A stretch of DNA of 64,000 nucleotides from Streptomyces sp. F63 (GTDB lineage: Bacteria; Actinomycetota; Actinomycetes; Streptomycetales; Streptomycetaceae): contig NZ_JAGPXX010000008.1 in the NCBI RefSeq assembly GCF_018070345.1, positions 124,001 to 188,000 on the forward strand, read 5' to 3'. The notes beneath the pieces were generated by a model that did not search any database, was not told the DNA's origin, and was given only the letters and a program-made list of their open reading frames with translations. Of the stretch, positions 8,630-23,705 are shown one piece after another (position 1 is the stretch's first letter; each line of letters opens with the position of its first letter). A program made the position numbers and the translations under genes.

Positions 8630-9330
8630 GGGCGAACCAAGCAACCCGGTGCCGTGCGCGGGGGACTTGAAACGGCTCAGCAGTACGAACTGCTGGTACA
8701 GGGCCGAGTGCTGCCGCTGCGGCCGCCGCAGGCACAGGGCCGGCACCTGGCCGGCACCTGGCCGGACGGATACGTCGGCCGAACCTGCCCGGACCGCGCC
8801 GTCCGGACACGGGGCACCTGCCCGCGCTCCTGAACGAGGCCGGGGTCCCGTCCGCCGTGGCCCGCGGCGCCGCCATCCGGCAGCAACTCCTCGAACTGCC
8901 CGCTCCCGTCGTCGCCGGAGATCACGCACGGTCGCCAGCGGGCCGGGTTCCTCGGGGCACTGACGACAGATGGATACAAGAGCCCACCCGTAGGTGTCAG
9001 TGCCTCGCGCCCAGGGCATGGTGTGAACGCCGCACCGGCGCTTAACGGGTAGCGCGATGCATCGTCGACAGGTTCGCCGATCCGGCTGCTCCGGACCCGC
9101 CGGGCACTTTGCCGGTGCTGCCCACCGCCGCGCTGCCGAGCACTACCCGGCCCGCCCATTCGGGCCGGTGCCGCGGCACCCGCGGCCAGGGACACCGCAC
9201 GTCCCCGTCCGCTCCCCCGCTCCAGGACGGCCGCGGCACCTGCCTCGCCGGGAACACCGCTCCTCCGACCATCGGCCACCGGGGCCGCTTGGGCGGCGGA
9301 ACCGCCGTCGGCGGACCCGTTGTCCGGCGA
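8630..9330. other. Gene-poor, probably decayed region
   Basis: About 700 bp between the ArsR operon and the pullulanase terminator contain only short frames with no convincing family match on either strand, apart from a possible recombinase relic at 8812-9045. A 14-bp tandem-like repeat (GGCACCTGGCCGG twice near 8740-8765) is present. Confidence 0.5.
8812..9045 (+). pseudogene. Possible remnant of a site-specific recombinase/integrase C-terminus
   Basis: The frame reads ...HLPALLNEAGVPSAVARGA, AIRQQLLELPAPVVA and then GDHAR before drifting into non-conserved sequence. The pattern 'reuse of AIRQ-LL--PAPVVA---GxH...YAPGDHxR' resembles the C-terminal region of a phage-type integrase-like protein found in many streptomycetes, with an internal deletion joining APVVA to GDHAR. 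There is no start, no catalytic region and no continuing frame upstream. This reading rests on memory of related proteins and is tentative. Confidence 0.3.
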
Positions 9331-9336
9331 ACGCGG

Positions 9337-9382
9337 ACGGACCGCCCGGCGCTCCGTCCCCGAGGAGCGCCGGGCGGTCCGT
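9337..9382 (-). terminator. Very strong hairpin terminator after the pullulanase gene
   Basis: A perfect 19-bp stem (9337-9355 with 9364-9382) with an 8-nt loop lies 35 bp downstream of the amylase-pullulanase stop codon. It is the strongest intrinsic terminator seen in the window. Confidence 0.8.
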
Positions 9383-9416
9383 TCACCGTGCCGTCCGGCC
9401 CGTGGAGCCGGCCGGA

Positions 9417-14780
<5,364 letters not shown>

Positions 14781-14998
14781 CTCCTCGGGGATGGCGGATG
14801 GTGCGGTGGGTGCGGTGGGGATGCGCGGCCCGTGCGGACCCGCGCGGAGCACACCCGGTGGCGGAAGGGGGGCGGCGGCCGGCCGCGGGAGCACGGCGGG
14901 GACGGCGGCCGGCGGGGACGGCGGCGGCGGGGCGGCCGCCCGGCTCGTCGGGGAGTACGGGCCGGGCGGCTGTGCCCGCGAGGGGCTGACGGGAGGGG

Positions 14999-16726
14999 TC
15001 AGTCGCGCCAGGTGTCGTTGAGCAGCACGGTGCCGTCACCGCCGACGGTGGCGGTGCGGTTGGCGCCGCTCTCCCAGGTGGCGTTCCCGCCCGCGTCCTT
15101 GCGGATGTACTTGTACTCGAAGGAGGTGCCCGCGGGCAGCGGGACGCTCAGCGACCACACCGGGTAGTTCGCCGGGTCGAGCTTGAGCGCGGCCGCCGGG
15201 TCCCAGTTGCCGAGTTCGGCGCGGTTGCCCGTGACGTAGATGTTCTGCCCGAGCACGGTGGTGGCGTTGACGTTGAACGACGCGCCCGCGGCCGGCTCCT
15301 CGCCTCCGCCGCCGGTGCTGCCGGAGCAGGTGCGGGCCCCGGTGTGCAGGGCGAGGGCGGTGTTGGCGCCGAGGGTGGCGGTGAACTGGCCGGAGCCGTT
15401 GACGGTCACCGTGGTGTTGCTCTGGACGTCGCAGTAGTCGCCGGACGGGAGCGAGGTCTGGAAGGTCCGGCTGAGCGGCCCGCCCTCGTGGTTGATGGCG
15501 ACGTAGGCGCTGCTGCCGCGCCCGAAGGCGATGGCGTCGTTGCCGTTGTCCCACCAGTTGGTGACGGCCGCGTTCCCCGCGGTGTTGCGGAAGGCCACCA
15601 TGCTCCGGATCTCGCGCCAGTCGTGCTGGCACTTCCAGCCGCCGCTGTAGCAGGCGTTCACCGTGCCGCCGTTGGGCGGTCCGGCGTCCTTGTTGGACCA
15701 CTCGTAGCCGGAGTGGACGTCGGGGGAACCATACGGCCAGGCGAGCATGAAGACGTTCGCCAGGGTGTAGTTCGCGCCGTCCTTGTAGCTGAGGGTGTCG
15801 CCGACGCGCTCGGTGTCGTGGTTGTCGACGAAGACGGCGGACTTGCCGGACTCCATGTAGCCCCAGCTCTCGCCGAAGTTCTTGAGGTGCGCGAGGCTCT
15901 CGTTGGTGAACATCCGCTTGAGGTCGCGGGCGTAGCGGAACTCCTGGACGTCACCGGTGCCCAGGTACTCGCTCGGCGAGACGGCCTCGCCGGCGCCGTG
16001 GATCGCCTCCTGCTTCCAGTAGGCGTTCGGGTTGGACAGCCGGGACTTGATGTTGGCCAGGTCGGCGGCCGGCATGTGCTTGGCGGCGTCGATACGGAAG
16101 CCGTCCACGCCGAGGGAGAGCAGGTCGTTCAGGTAGGCGGCGATGCGGCCGCGGACGTAGTCCTCGCCCGTGTCGAGGTCGGCGAGGCCGACCAGCTCGC
16201 AGTGCTGGACGTTGTACCGGTCCCCGTAGTTGTTGATCTCGGAGCGGCAGTCGTCCATGTCCGCGCCCGAGTAGATGCCCGGGTAGTCGTACTTGGTGTA
16301 CGAGGAGCCGCCGGTGCCGGTGCCGGAGCCGGCCGACATGTGGTTGATGACGCTGTCGGCGACGACCTTGACGCCCGCCGCGTGGCAGGTGTCGACCATG
16401 TTCTTGAAGGCGGCCCGGTCCCCCAGCCGACCCGCGATCTTGTAGCTGACGGGCTGGTAGGAGGTCCACCACTGCCCGCCCTGGATGTGTTCCTGCGGGG
16501 GCGAGACCTGGACGTAGCCGTAACCGGCCGGGCCGAGGGTCTGGGTGCACTCCTTGGCGACGGAGTCGAACCGCCACTCGAAGAGCACGGCGGTGACCTG
16601 TTTGCTGCCGGGGGCTGCCGCCTGGGCCGGGGTGACGGCTGCGGGTGAGGCGAGTCCGGCGGCGGCGCCCGCCACGAGGGCGAGGGCCGCGGCCAGGGGT
16701 CGGCGTCTGCTGACGCTACGGGCCAT
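14999..16726 (-). CDS. Secreted alpha-amylase (GH13) with C-terminal CBM20
   Basis: A 575-aa enzyme hydrolysing internal alpha-1,4 bonds of starch. ATG 16726 has an AGGAGG site at normal spacing; residues 1-36 are a signal peptide ([20 protein letters not shown]...AQA). The catalytic domain shows [25 protein letters not shown], nucleophile Asp in [11 protein letters not shown] (~210), acid/base Glu in FGESWGY (~285), and Asp in [12 protein letters not shown], all typical of the streptomycete/animal-type amylase group. After a short Ser/Gly linker the last ~100 residues are a CBM20 starch-binding domain ([33 protein letters not shown]). A promoter and a LacI-type operator lie upstream. Confidence 0.95.
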   Translation of the reverse strand: MARSVSRRRPLAAALALVAGAAAGLASPAAVTPAQAAAPGSKQVTAVLFEWRFDSVAKECTQTLGPAGYGYVQVSPPQEHIQGGQWWTSYQPVSYKIAGRLGDRAAFKNMVDTCHAAGVKVVADSVINHMSAGSGTGTGGSSYTKYDYPGIYSGADMDDCRSEINNYGDRYNVQHCELVGLADLDTGEDYVRGRIAAYLNDLLSLGVDGFRIDAAKHMPAADLANIKSRLSNPNAYWKQEAIHGAGEAVSPSEYLGTGDVQEFRYARDLKRMFTNESLAHLKNFGESWGYMESGKSAVFVDNHDTERVGDTLSYKDGANYTLANVFMLAWPYGSPDVHSGYEWSNKDAGPPNGGTVNACYSGGWKCQHDWREIRSMVAFRNTAGNAAVTNWWDNGNDAIAFGRGSSAYVAINHEGGPLSRTFQTSLPSGDYCDVQSNTTVTVNGSGQFTATLGANTALALHTGARTCSGSTGGGGEEPAAGASFNVNATTVLGQNIYVTGNRAELGNWDPAAALKLDPANYPVWSLSVPLPAGTSFEYKYIRKDAGGNATWESGANRTATVGGDGTVLLNDTWRD

Positions 16727-16807
16727 TGCTTCCTCCTGGGTGAGGAAAGGGGTGGGGGAGCCAGCCTCGTGCGGCAACGCGCCATGCCCCTAAGGCCGAT
16801 GAATGTT

Positions 16808-16818
16808 CTTGCTGCAAG
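16808..16818. promoter_or_regulatory. MalR-type operator of the amylase gene
   Basis: CTTGC-T-GCAAG is a perfect inverted repeat located just downstream of the predicted amylase transcription start and 82 bp before its ATG. Related CTTGC/GCAAG repeats occur at both mal promoters in this window. LacI-family MalR/Reg1 repressors are known to control amylase and maltose genes in streptomycetes, so this is a likely repressor site. Confidence 0.65.
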
Positions 16819-16842
16819 GAACAACGAGAACTTGGATACCGG

Positions 16843-16871
16843 ACGGTAGGCTCCCGGCACCCCGCGGTCAA
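16843..16871 (-). promoter_or_regulatory. Sigma-HrdB-type promoter of the amylase operon
   Basis: On the minus strand TTGACC (16871-16866), a 17-bp spacer and TACCGT (16848-16843) make a near-consensus vegetative promoter. The predicted start falls about 110 bp before the amylase ATG, leaving a leader that contains the CTTGCTGCAAG operator. Confidence 0.7.
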
Positions 16872-17523
16872 GACCCTGGACACAACAGCGTTACAGACCC
16901 GAAATCCCGTCACTTCCGGGCGGGTTGAATGCCTGCAAGCTCTTTCGCAAAGCATTGCAGCAGTGTTACGTTCAACGACGACTCCGGCCCGGCCGGCCGG
17001 GGGATCCGCAGGGCGGGACCGACCTCCGGGCCGCCCGCCCCCGGACCCCACGCGCCCGTCCGGCCGGGCCGGTTCCAGCGGGCAGCACGGGAATCGGCCC
17101 GACGACGGCGCCCGCAACGGCCACCACGTGGCGTGGAGTTGCCCGCCACAGCCGCTCCAGGGCCGCCCTCCGCCCGGCCGGCCCGCGCGGCGGCTCCGCA
17201 CTTCACCGGCCGTTGCTCGTCCCCGGCGCCGCGATGGTCCGCCCACGCCCCGGCCGCCGCCTCCACGCTGCGTGCCGTCCGGAATGCCGCGCCGGCGCCC
17301 GGCTCTGCCGGGTAACATGCACGCCGCCAAGGACTTCCCGCAGGCGCCCGCCCCGGGCCGGAATCCGGTGGAGGAGCCGTGCCACCGCGAGCCGCGCCCG
17401 AAGCCGGACCGCACAGTCCGAGCCTCCCGGCCCGCACCCCGGAGATGCCCCCCGGCCGCCGCGTGACGCGCGCGCAGACGTGGGACCGGACGTGACAGCC
17501 GGAGACCGGCGGAGGGGAGCCCG
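16872..17523. other. Long intergenic region with an orphan mal-type promoter
   Basis: No gene is convincing between the amylase promoter and the amidase start. Bases 16872-16980 are less GC-rich than the surroundings and carry the orphan promoter-like element at 16933-16972; 16980-17510 is very GC-rich with short frames lacking any recognised motif. Confidence 0.5.
16933..16972 (+). promoter_or_regulatory. Orphan mal-type promoter/operator pointing away from amylase
   Basis: The plus strand reads CTGCAAG at 16933, TTTCGC at 16943-16948, ATTGCAG at 16954-16960 and TGTTACGTTC at 16964-16973. The TTYCGC - N17-18 - TACGTT layout with TTGCA inside is also found at the malE promoter (35296-35268, minus strand) and before the plus-strand GH13 gene (35423-35452). 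The next plus-strand gene is an amidase 550 bp away, so its present target is unclear. Confidence 0.5.
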
Positions 17524-18834
17524 GTGGACGAGGACACCTGGGAGCGGCTGCCGGGCACGGTCATCGCCGCGGCCGTCGCGCGGCGCGAGGTGAGCGCGGC
17601 CGAGGTGGTGGCCGCGGCGCTGGGCAGGGTGGAGCGGCTGGACCCGGAGTTCCACGCGTTCCTCGACGTCCGGCCCGAGGACGCGCTCGCCCGGGCCCGC
17701 GAGGTGGACCGCCGGATCGCCGCCGGCGAACGGCTTCCGCTCGCGGGGGTGCCGATCGGCGTGAAGGGCCGGGGCGGGATGCGGGCCACGGCCGCCCGGC
17801 GGCTGGTCGCGGCCGGGTGCGTGCCCGTCGGGGCGACCTCGGTGCCCGGGCCCGGAACCGTATGGCAGACCTGGGGGCAGGGCCGGGCGGGCCGCACCCT
17901 CAACCCGTGGCGGCCCGATCGCTCGCCCGGAGGCTCGTCGGCCGGTTCGGCGGTGGCGGTCGCGACGGGCATGGTGCCGCTGGCCACGGGCAGCGACGGG
18001 GCCGGCTCGGTGCGGATCCCCGCCGCGTGGTGCGGCGTGACGGGCCTGAAGCTGACGAACGGTCTGCTGCCCACGGCCGACGCGACCGGGCTCGCCGCCC
18101 CCGGCGTCCTGACCCGGTGGGCCTCCGACACCGCCGCGTATCTGCGGTGCGTCACGGGCGAGGACGTGAACCCTGGCGCCGGCCCCGACCCCGACCGCAG
18201 CCGTGCCGCCGACTCGGACGGCAGCCGTACCGCCGGCCCGGACGGCGGCCAGGCCCCTGGTGGGAGGCGCCCGGCCGCCGTGTGGTCGGACGACCTCGGC
18301 TTCGCCGAGCCCGATCCGGAGGTGACGGCCGTCGCCAGAGGGGCGGCGGAGCTGCTGGCCGGGGCAGGCGTCATCCGGCTCGGCGGCCCCGGGGCGGAGC
18401 CCCCGCGCCTGCTGGACCCCGCCCCCGCCTGGCTCGCCCTGCGCTCCCCCGCGACCGCTCCGCCCCCGCCCTCGTCCGCCTCCCCGCCCCCGCCCCCGGC
18501 TGCCCGGCCGGACGACCCGCGCGCCGTGAACGACCGTCGGCTCGCGGACTTCTTCCGCCGCGCCGACCTGCTGCTCACCCCGGCGACACCCAACCGCCCG
18601 CACGGCCACGAAGGCCCGGGCGACCGCTACAGCACCGCGCTCACCTGGGCGTTCAACCTCAGCGGCCACCCGGCGGCGAGCATCCCGGCGGGCCACACGG
18701 CCGACGGCTGCCCCGTGGGCCTGCATCTCGTCGCCCGGCACGGCGCGGAGGCCCTGCTGCTGGAGGCCATCCGGGCCGCCGAGGAGCGCTCCGGGGGCCG
18801 CACGGCGGCAAGGGTCGCGCACCAGCACCCGTAG
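17524..18834 (+). CDS. Amidase signature family protein
   Basis: A 436-aa protein of the amidase-signature family (Ser-cisSer-Lys hydrolases acting on amide bonds). The Lys sits in VPIGVKGRGG (~79), the signature is GGSSAGSAVAVATGMV, and the nucleophile Ser is in SDGAGSVRIPA. GTG 17524 is preceded by GGAGGGGAG. The C-terminal part has the usual FNLSGHPAASIPAG and GLHLVARHGAEALLL motifs. Between ~215 and 335 the sequence is Pro/Ser-rich and looks partly replaced by low-complexity residues, so the substrate pocket may be atypical. Physiological substrate unknown. Confidence 0.85.
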   Translation: MDEDTWERLPGTVIAAAVARREVSAAEVVAAALGRVERLDPEFHAFLDVRPEDALARAREVDRRIAAGERLPLAGVPIGVKGRGGMRATAARRLVAAGCVPVGATSVPGPGTVWQTWGQGRAGRTLNPWRPDRSPGGSSAGSAVAVATGMVPLATGSDGAGSVRIPAAWCGVTGLKLTNGLLPTADATGLAAPGVLTRWASDTAAYLRCVTGEDVNPGAGPDPDRSRAADSDGSRTAGPDGGQAPGGRRPAAVWSDDLGFAEPDPEVTAVARGAAELLAGAGVIRLGGPGAEPPRLLDPAPAWLALRSPATAPPPPSSASPPPPPAARPDDPRAVNDRRLADFFRRADLLLTPATPNRPHGHEGPGDRYSTALTWAFNLSGHPAASIPAGHTADGCPVGLHLVARHGAEALLLEAIRAAEERSGGRTAARVAHQHP

Positions 18835-19120
18835 CCGCAGACCCAGCAAGGCCCGCCGCAGCGCTGCTTCACTGCGCCCGTGGAGATGTTCCGGCCCGGC
18901 CAGGCCGGGGGTCCGCTCCCCAGGGCGCGGGCCGGCTTCCCGGTCCGGCGCCGCTTGCGGACTCCACATGCCCGTCCGGCCGGGCCGGCTCCCTCCCACG
19001 GAAGCCATCGTCACGGCGAGCGGCAGAGGCGGACGGCTGGCTGGCCCCGGCGCACCCCGCCCGGCGGCCGGCCTCCCTGTCGTCCGTCGCGGGCGGGGCC
19101 GGAGGTGGCCGGCTCGTCCT

Positions 19121-19981
19121 TCACACATCCCGGTGGCGTACCACGAACACCGCGACGGCCACTGCTGCGGTGGCCCACGCGCCGTAGACGATCCACGCCT
19201 CGGTGACGGTCAGCGGATACGCGCCCAGGTTGTGCGCCCGCTCCGGATTCTTCACCAGCCGTTCCCAGGCGCTGAGCGGCATGGCATTGCCGATCTCCTT
19301 GACCCAGCGGTAGCGCTCGCCCTGGAACAGCGCCGGTACCAGCAGCAGCAGGGCGATGACGGCGACGATGGAGCCCGCGGCGTGCCGGACGACCGCACCC
19401 ACCGCCATCCCCACCAGCGCACACAGCGGCGCCAGCAGGGCGGCCGCGGCGACGGCACGCAGTGCGCCCGGCTCTCCCAGCGACAGACCGCCGTGATCCC
19501 GGAGCAGCATCTGGGTGACGCCGAAGGAGGTGCCGGAGACCAGCACGCCGAGCGCCAGCATGACCCCTGCCACCACGGCCGTCTTGGCGGCGACCACCGC
19601 CTCTCGGCGGGGCACGGCGGCGAAGGTGGTGCGGATCAGCCCGCTGGAGTACTCGCCGAAGACCGCGATCCCTCCCACCGTCGCAGCGATGATCATCAGC
19701 AGCTGCCAGGCAGGGTCGACGAACGCCGTGGGCAGGGGATCGAAGACGAACTCCGGGAGGCGGAGCTCCGCCGGTCGCTCCGGCTGGTGCTCCAGCCGGT
19801 CCGCGTTGGACGCGGCGGAGTTCACATTGATGCCGATCACGGCCAGCGCGCCGGCGCCGAGCACCCAGTGGGTGGAGCGCAGTGACCAGAGCTTGATCCA
19901 TTCGGCGGCGAGGAGTTGACGGAACCGGACGGGGCCCGGGCCCGGGAGGCGGACGGGGGCCCTGGCGGGTACGGGGGTCAT
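19121..19981 (-). CDS. ABC transporter permease (ABC-2 type)
   Basis: A 286-aa membrane protein with about six helices, starting ATG 19981 inside the stop of the ATPase gene (ATGA overlap), so the two are coupled. The N-terminal LLAAEWIKLWSLRSTHWVL is the usual amphipathic opening of actinobacterial ABC-2 permeases; later motifs are FGEYSSGLIRTTFAAVPRR and AWERLVKNPERAHNLGAYPLTV. With the ATPase it should form an exporter of an unknown hydrophobic compound. The divergent two-component system probably regulates it. Confidence 0.85.
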   Translation of the reverse strand: MTPVPARAPVRLPGPGPVRFRQLLAAEWIKLWSLRSTHWVLGAGALAVIGINVNSAASNADRLEHQPERPAELRLPEFVFDPLPTAFVDPAWQLLMIIAATVGGIAVFGEYSSGLIRTTFAAVPRREAVVAAKTAVVAGVMLALGVLVSGTSFGVTQMLLRDHGGLSLGEPGALRAVAAAALLAPLCALVGMAVGAVVRHAAGSIVAVIALLLLVPALFQGERYRWVKEIGNAMPLSAWERLVKNPERAHNLGAYPLTVTEAWIVYGAWATAAVAVAVFVVRHRDV

Positions 19982-20889
19982 CGGACGGCTCCAGCGGAGT
20001 ACTCGACGGTCTCTGCGGTGAGTTCCATGAAGGCCTCCTCCAAAGAGGCCGGGTGCGGGCTGAGTTCGTGCAGCCGCACCCCGTGTGTGAAGGCGAGCTC
20101 CCCGATGCGGTCCGCGGGCAGACCGGTGACCGTGTACAGGCCCTCGCCTTCCGCCCGAACCTCCGCGCCCTGGCCCGTCAGCAGTCCGGGAAGGCTGCCC
20201 GTATCCGGGGTGCGGACGCTCACCCGCGGCCGCGTGGTGCGGGCCGCGAAGTCCCGCAGGCTCTGCTCCGCGACGAGCCTGCCGCGGCCGATGACGATCA
20301 GCTCGTCGGCTGTCTGCTCCATTTCCCGCATCAGATGGCTGGAGACGAGCACGGTGCGGCCCTCGTCCGCCAGTCGCCCGAAGAGGCCGCGCACCCAGCG
20401 CACGCCCTCGGGGTCGAGGCCGTTGAGCGGTTCGTCGAAGATCAGTACTGGCGGATCGCCGAGCAGGGCGGCGGCGATACCGAGCCGTTGCCTCATGCCC
20501 AGGGAGAACCCGCCGATCCGCCGGCCGGCCGCATCCGCGATGCCGGCCTCCGCCAGAACCTCCGCGACCCGCCCGCGCGGCAGGCCGTTGCTGACCGCCA
20601 GCGCCATCAGATGGGCGCGGGCGGAGCGGCCGTCGTGCACATCGTGGGCGTCGAGCAGGGCGCCGACGTGGCGCAGGCCGCGCGGATGGCCGCCGAACGG
20701 CTGCCCGTCGACGGTGACGGTGCCGCCGGTGGGCCGGTTCAGCCCGAGAACCATGCGCAGCGTGGTCGTCTTCCCCGCACCGTTCGGGCCCAGGAACCCG
20801 GTGACCACGCCCGGGCGCACGGTGAAGGACAGCCGGTCGACGGCGGTGGTCCCGCCGTAGCACTTGGTGAGTTCGGTCGCTTCGATCAC
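19978..20889 (-). CDS. ABC transporter ATP-binding protein
   Basis: A 303-aa ATPase when started at GTG 20889 (IEATELTKCYGG); in-frame ATG codons at 20940 and 20925 would add up to 17 residues. Walker A is GPNGAGKTTT, signature FSLGMRQRLGIAAALL, Walker B VLIFDEPLNGLDPEG, switch VLVSSHLMREM. The C-terminal ~80 residues are the extra domain typical of the drug-exporter (DrrA/CcmA-like) group. It energises the neighbouring permease. Confidence 0.85.
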   Translation of the reverse strand: MIEATELTKCYGGTTAVDRLSFTVRPGVVTGFLGPNGAGKTTTLRMVLGLNRPTGGTVTVDGQPFGGHPRGLRHVGALLDAHDVHDGRSARAHLMALAVSNGLPRGRVAEVLAEAGIADAAGRRIGGFSLGMRQRLGIAAALLGDPPVLIFDEPLNGLDPEGVRWVRGLFGRLADEGRTVLVSSHLMREMEQTADELIVIGRGRLVAEQSLRDFAARTTRPRVSVRTPDTGSLPGLLTGQGAEVRAEGEGLYTVTGLPADRIGELAFTHGVRLHELSPHPASLEEAFMELTAETVEYSAGAVR

Positions 20890-21020
20890 GAGGACCACGC
20901 TGCCGGACGGAATCCGCCCGGGCATCGGGCCGCCGGCCACAACCGGTGCGTCACCGGTAGCCTCCGGGAGTACGCCCGTGGACCGATGCCGGGTGCGCGC
21001 CTGCTGCCTATGATCGGCGC

Positions 21021-22223
21021 ATGACCGCTCCGCCGGACACCCCGCGGCCGCTCATCGCCGAGGTCCTGGCCTGGTGTTCGGGTATCGCCTACGTCGCCCT
21101 GGTGTACGTCGTCATGCTGAACACCCGGGAACCGACCGGCATGCGCCTGCTGCCGGTCGCGCTGCTCGCCGTCCTGCTGCTGCCCCTGGTGCCGCGCCGG
21201 CCGGTGCCCGCGCTGATGCTGCTGGCCGGCGTCTCCTTCGCCGCGACCGTGCACGCGCAGTCGGTGCTGGCCGCGGGGCAGCACGTCATGGCCGGTATGC
21301 CGCCGGCGCGGTCGCAGGCGTGGCAGATCGCGTCCCTGCAGGCAGTCCTCACCGATCTCATCGTGGGATGGACCGCCGCCACCCGGTCGCGGCCGATCAC
21401 GGTCGTTTCCGCGCTGATGGCGCTCGGCACGCAGATCGCCGGCGCCGCTTACTACCGCGACGGCGATGCGGCGTTCCTGTCCGCCTCGGTCTTCCTGACC
21501 CTGCTGGTGGTCACCGCCTGGACGGTCGGCCACTCGGTCGGCGAACGGCGCCGGCACAGCACCGATCTGCGGACGCGCGCCGCCGAACAGGCGGTCGTCG
21601 CGGAGCGGCTGCGGATCGCCCGGGAACTGCACGACATGGTGGCGCACAGCATCGGTGTCATCGCCATCCAGGCGGGGGTGGGGCGGCGTGTCATCGAAAC
21701 GCAGCCGTCGGAGGCGCGCAACGCCCTCGCCGCCATCGAGAACACCAGCCGTGACACCCTGGCGGGTCTGCGCCGCATGCTGGGCGCGCTGCGGCACGTG
21801 TCTCCGGGAGACGGTGCGCCCCTCGCGCCGGCACCGGTGCTCGCCGATCTCGAAGAGATGGTGGAGCGGACCGGGGACGCGGGGGTTCGGGTGGACATCG
21901 AGTGGCGTGGCGAACGGCGGGCACTGCCGGCCGAGATCGAACTGTCCGCCTACCGCATCATCCAGGAAGCGCTCACCAACGTGGTCCGCCACTCGGGCGC
22001 CGACGCCTGCCGGGTGACCATCGACTGCCAGAAGGACCGTCTGTCCCTCGAGATAACCGACGACGGCCGCGGCCCCTCCGACCTGCCCGCTGCGGCCGGC
22101 TACGGGCTGACGGGCATGCGGGAGCGAGCGGCACTGCTGAACGGCGAGTTCGCGGCCGGCCCCCGTCAAGAGGGCGGCTTCCGCGTGACCGCACGGCTCC
22201 CGCTGCCGGTGGCGGCCCCATGA
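21021..22223 (+). CDS. Sensor histidine kinase (NarL/DesK-type)
   Basis: A 400-aa membrane kinase. The N-terminal ~175 residues hold several hydrophobic helices ([41 protein letters not shown]) without a large extracellular sensor, as in intramembrane-sensing kinases. The HisKA_3 motif is [16 protein letters not shown] (phospho-His in ELHD); the ATPase domain ends with DDGRG and [20 protein letters not shown] lies 6 nt before the ATG, suggesting a leaderless mRNA. The stop overlaps the regulator's ATG. The divergent ABC exporter is the likely regulated target. Confidence 0.9.
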   Translation: MTAPPDTPRPLIAEVLAWCSGIAYVALVYVVMLNTREPTGMRLLPVALLAVLLLPLVPRRPVPALMLLAGVSFAATVHAQSVLAAGQHVMAGMPPARSQAWQIASLQAVLTDLIVGWTAATRSRPITVVSALMALGTQIAGAAYYRDGDAAFLSASVFLTLLVVTAWTVGHSVGERRRHSTDLRTRAAEQAVVAERLRIARELHDMVAHSIGVIAIQAGVGRRVIETQPSEARNALAAIENTSRDTLAGLRRMLGALRHVSPGDGAPLAPAPVLADLEEMVERTGDAGVRVDIEWRGERRALPAEIELSAYRIIQEALTNVVRHSGADACRVTIDCQKDRLSLEITDDGRGPSDLPAAAGYGLTGMRERAALLNGEFAAGPRQEGGFRVTARLPLPVAAP

Positions 22224-22894
22224 CCCGGGTGCTGCTCACGGACGACCAGCCGCTGGTCCGGCACGGGCTGCGGGTGCTGATCACCGACCGGCCCGGCCTG
22301 GAGGTGGCGGGCGAGGCGGCGAACGGCGAGGAGGCGGTGCGGCTCGCGGCGCAACTCGCACCGGATGTGGTGGTGATGGACATCCGGATGCCCGGCATGG
22401 ACGGCATCGAGGCCACCCGGAGAATCACCGCGGGGTCCGGCACACCACCGAAGGTCCTGATCCTCACCACGTTCGACGACGACGAGTACGTGTACGGCGC
22501 GCTCCGCGCAGGGGCGAGCGGCTTCCTCGTCAAGGACATGGACATGGACCAGCTCATCGCCGCGATCGAGGTCGTGGCCGCAGGGGACGCCCTCATCGCC
22601 CCCGGCGTGACACGCCGCCTGATCGCCGAGTTCGCAGCCCGCCCCGGCATTTCTCCGCCGCCCCCGCGACCGGTGGCGGGCATCACCGTCCGCGAACGGG
22701 AAGTGCTCATCCTGGTCGGCCGCGGACTGTCCAACGGGGAGATCGCCGCGCGGCTGCACATCAGCATGGCCACGGCCAAGGCCCATGTGAGCAGGCTGCT
22801 GACCAAGCTGGACGCGCGTGACCGGGTGCAGTTGGTCATCCTGGCGTACGAGCTGGGCCTCGTGACACCGACGTGGGGACAGGGCCGCGGCTAG
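22220..22894 (+). CDS. LuxR-family response regulator
   Basis: A 224-aa regulator whose ATG overlaps the kinase stop (ATGA). The receiver domain is at residues 1-120 with phospho-Asp in [12 protein letters not shown] and Lys in FLVKDM; the C-terminal LuxR helix-turn-helix is [44 protein letters not shown]. It is phosphorylated by the kinase encoded immediately upstream. Confidence 0.95.
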   Translation: MTRVLLTDDQPLVRHGLRVLITDRPGLEVAGEAANGEEAVRLAAQLAPDVVVMDIRMPGMDGIEATRRITAGSGTPPKVLILTTFDDDEYVYGALRAGASGFLVKDMDMDQLIAAIEVVAAGDALIAPGVTRRLIAEFAARPGISPPPPRPVAGITVREREVLILVGRGLSNGEIAARLHISMATAKAHVSRLLTKLDARDRVQLVILAYELGLVTPTWGQGRG

Positions 22895-23114
22895 CACCGT
22901 GGCCGGGAAGGCGCACCGGCTCACGGCCCCCGGCACGGACCGGCCCGGGTCGCGGCGCGCCGGAGCCGGTGCCACGGAGTTGTTCCCCTCAGCACCGCCT
23001 TTCCTGTCCGATCCGGGCGCCGGAGCACGTCCACCGCCGCCCGCCCCGGTCAAAGGGCATGTCCCGGGCGGTAATTCGGCACGCCCTGCGGTCGCATGGC
23101 GGCATGATGGCGCG

Positions 23115-23618
23115 ATGACCGATGATCAGAGGAGCGGTCCGCCGCCGGTTGACGACGAGCGGGCCACGCTGAACGGATTTGTGCAGTACCAGCGGGACAC
23201 CCTTGCCATGAAGTGCGCGGGGCTCTCCGCGGAGCAGCTCAGGGAGCGGGCCGTGCCGCCGTCGCCGCTCTCCCTGCTGGGGCTGGTGCGGCACATGGCC
23301 AACGTGGAGCTCGGCTGGTTCCGCAACGTGGTCAGCGGCGAGGAGGTCCGGGCGTACTGGCCGCGCGGGGACGGCGAGGGTGGAGAGTTCGACGTCGACG
23401 CCGCCGACCCGGAGGAGGCGTTCCGCGTCTGGCGGGAGGCGTGCGCGCGGTCGCGCGCCATCGTGGAGGCCGCCGAGTCCCTCGACGTCACCGGCCGCCA
23501 CCACGGCGAGACCGTCTCGCTCCGCTACATCCTCGCGCACATGATCGAGGAGTACGCCCGCCACAACGGCCACGCCGACTTCCTGCGCGAGCGGATCGAC
23601 GGAGCGGTCGGCGAGTAG
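23115..23618 (+). CDS. DinB / DUF664 family protein (mycothiol-transferase-like fold)
   Basis: A 167-aa protein. ERATLNGFVQYQRDTLAMKCAGLSAEQL, LGLVRHMANVELGWF and a late HMIEEYARHNGHADFLRE give the DinB four-helix pattern with metal-binding His residues (RHMANVE, HMIEEYARHNGH). In actinobacteria such DUF664 proteins are thiol-S-transferase-like enzymes often tied to mycothiol; the substrate here is unknown. ATG 23115 was chosen by homology of the first helix; no good ribosome site is seen. Confidence 0.85.
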   Translation: MTDDQRSGPPPVDDERATLNGFVQYQRDTLAMKCAGLSAEQLRERAVPPSPLSLLGLVRHMANVELGWFRNVVSGEEVRAYWPRGDGEGGEFDVDAADPEEAFRVWREACARSRAIVEAAESLDVTGRHHGETVSLRYILAHMIEEYARHNGHADFLRERIDGAVGE

Positions 23619-23705
23619 GCGGACGGCGGCCGGAAGGGCGGCGAGTGACCGGAGCGGCGGGCGGCCGGACCGGCGGACGGGCGGGGGTCCATACCGGTCC
23701 GGCGC

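Noticed and set aside
16925..17593. A plus-strand frame between the amylase and amidase genes
   Set aside because: Pro/Arg-rich translation, no motif, and it overlaps the amidase start in another frame.
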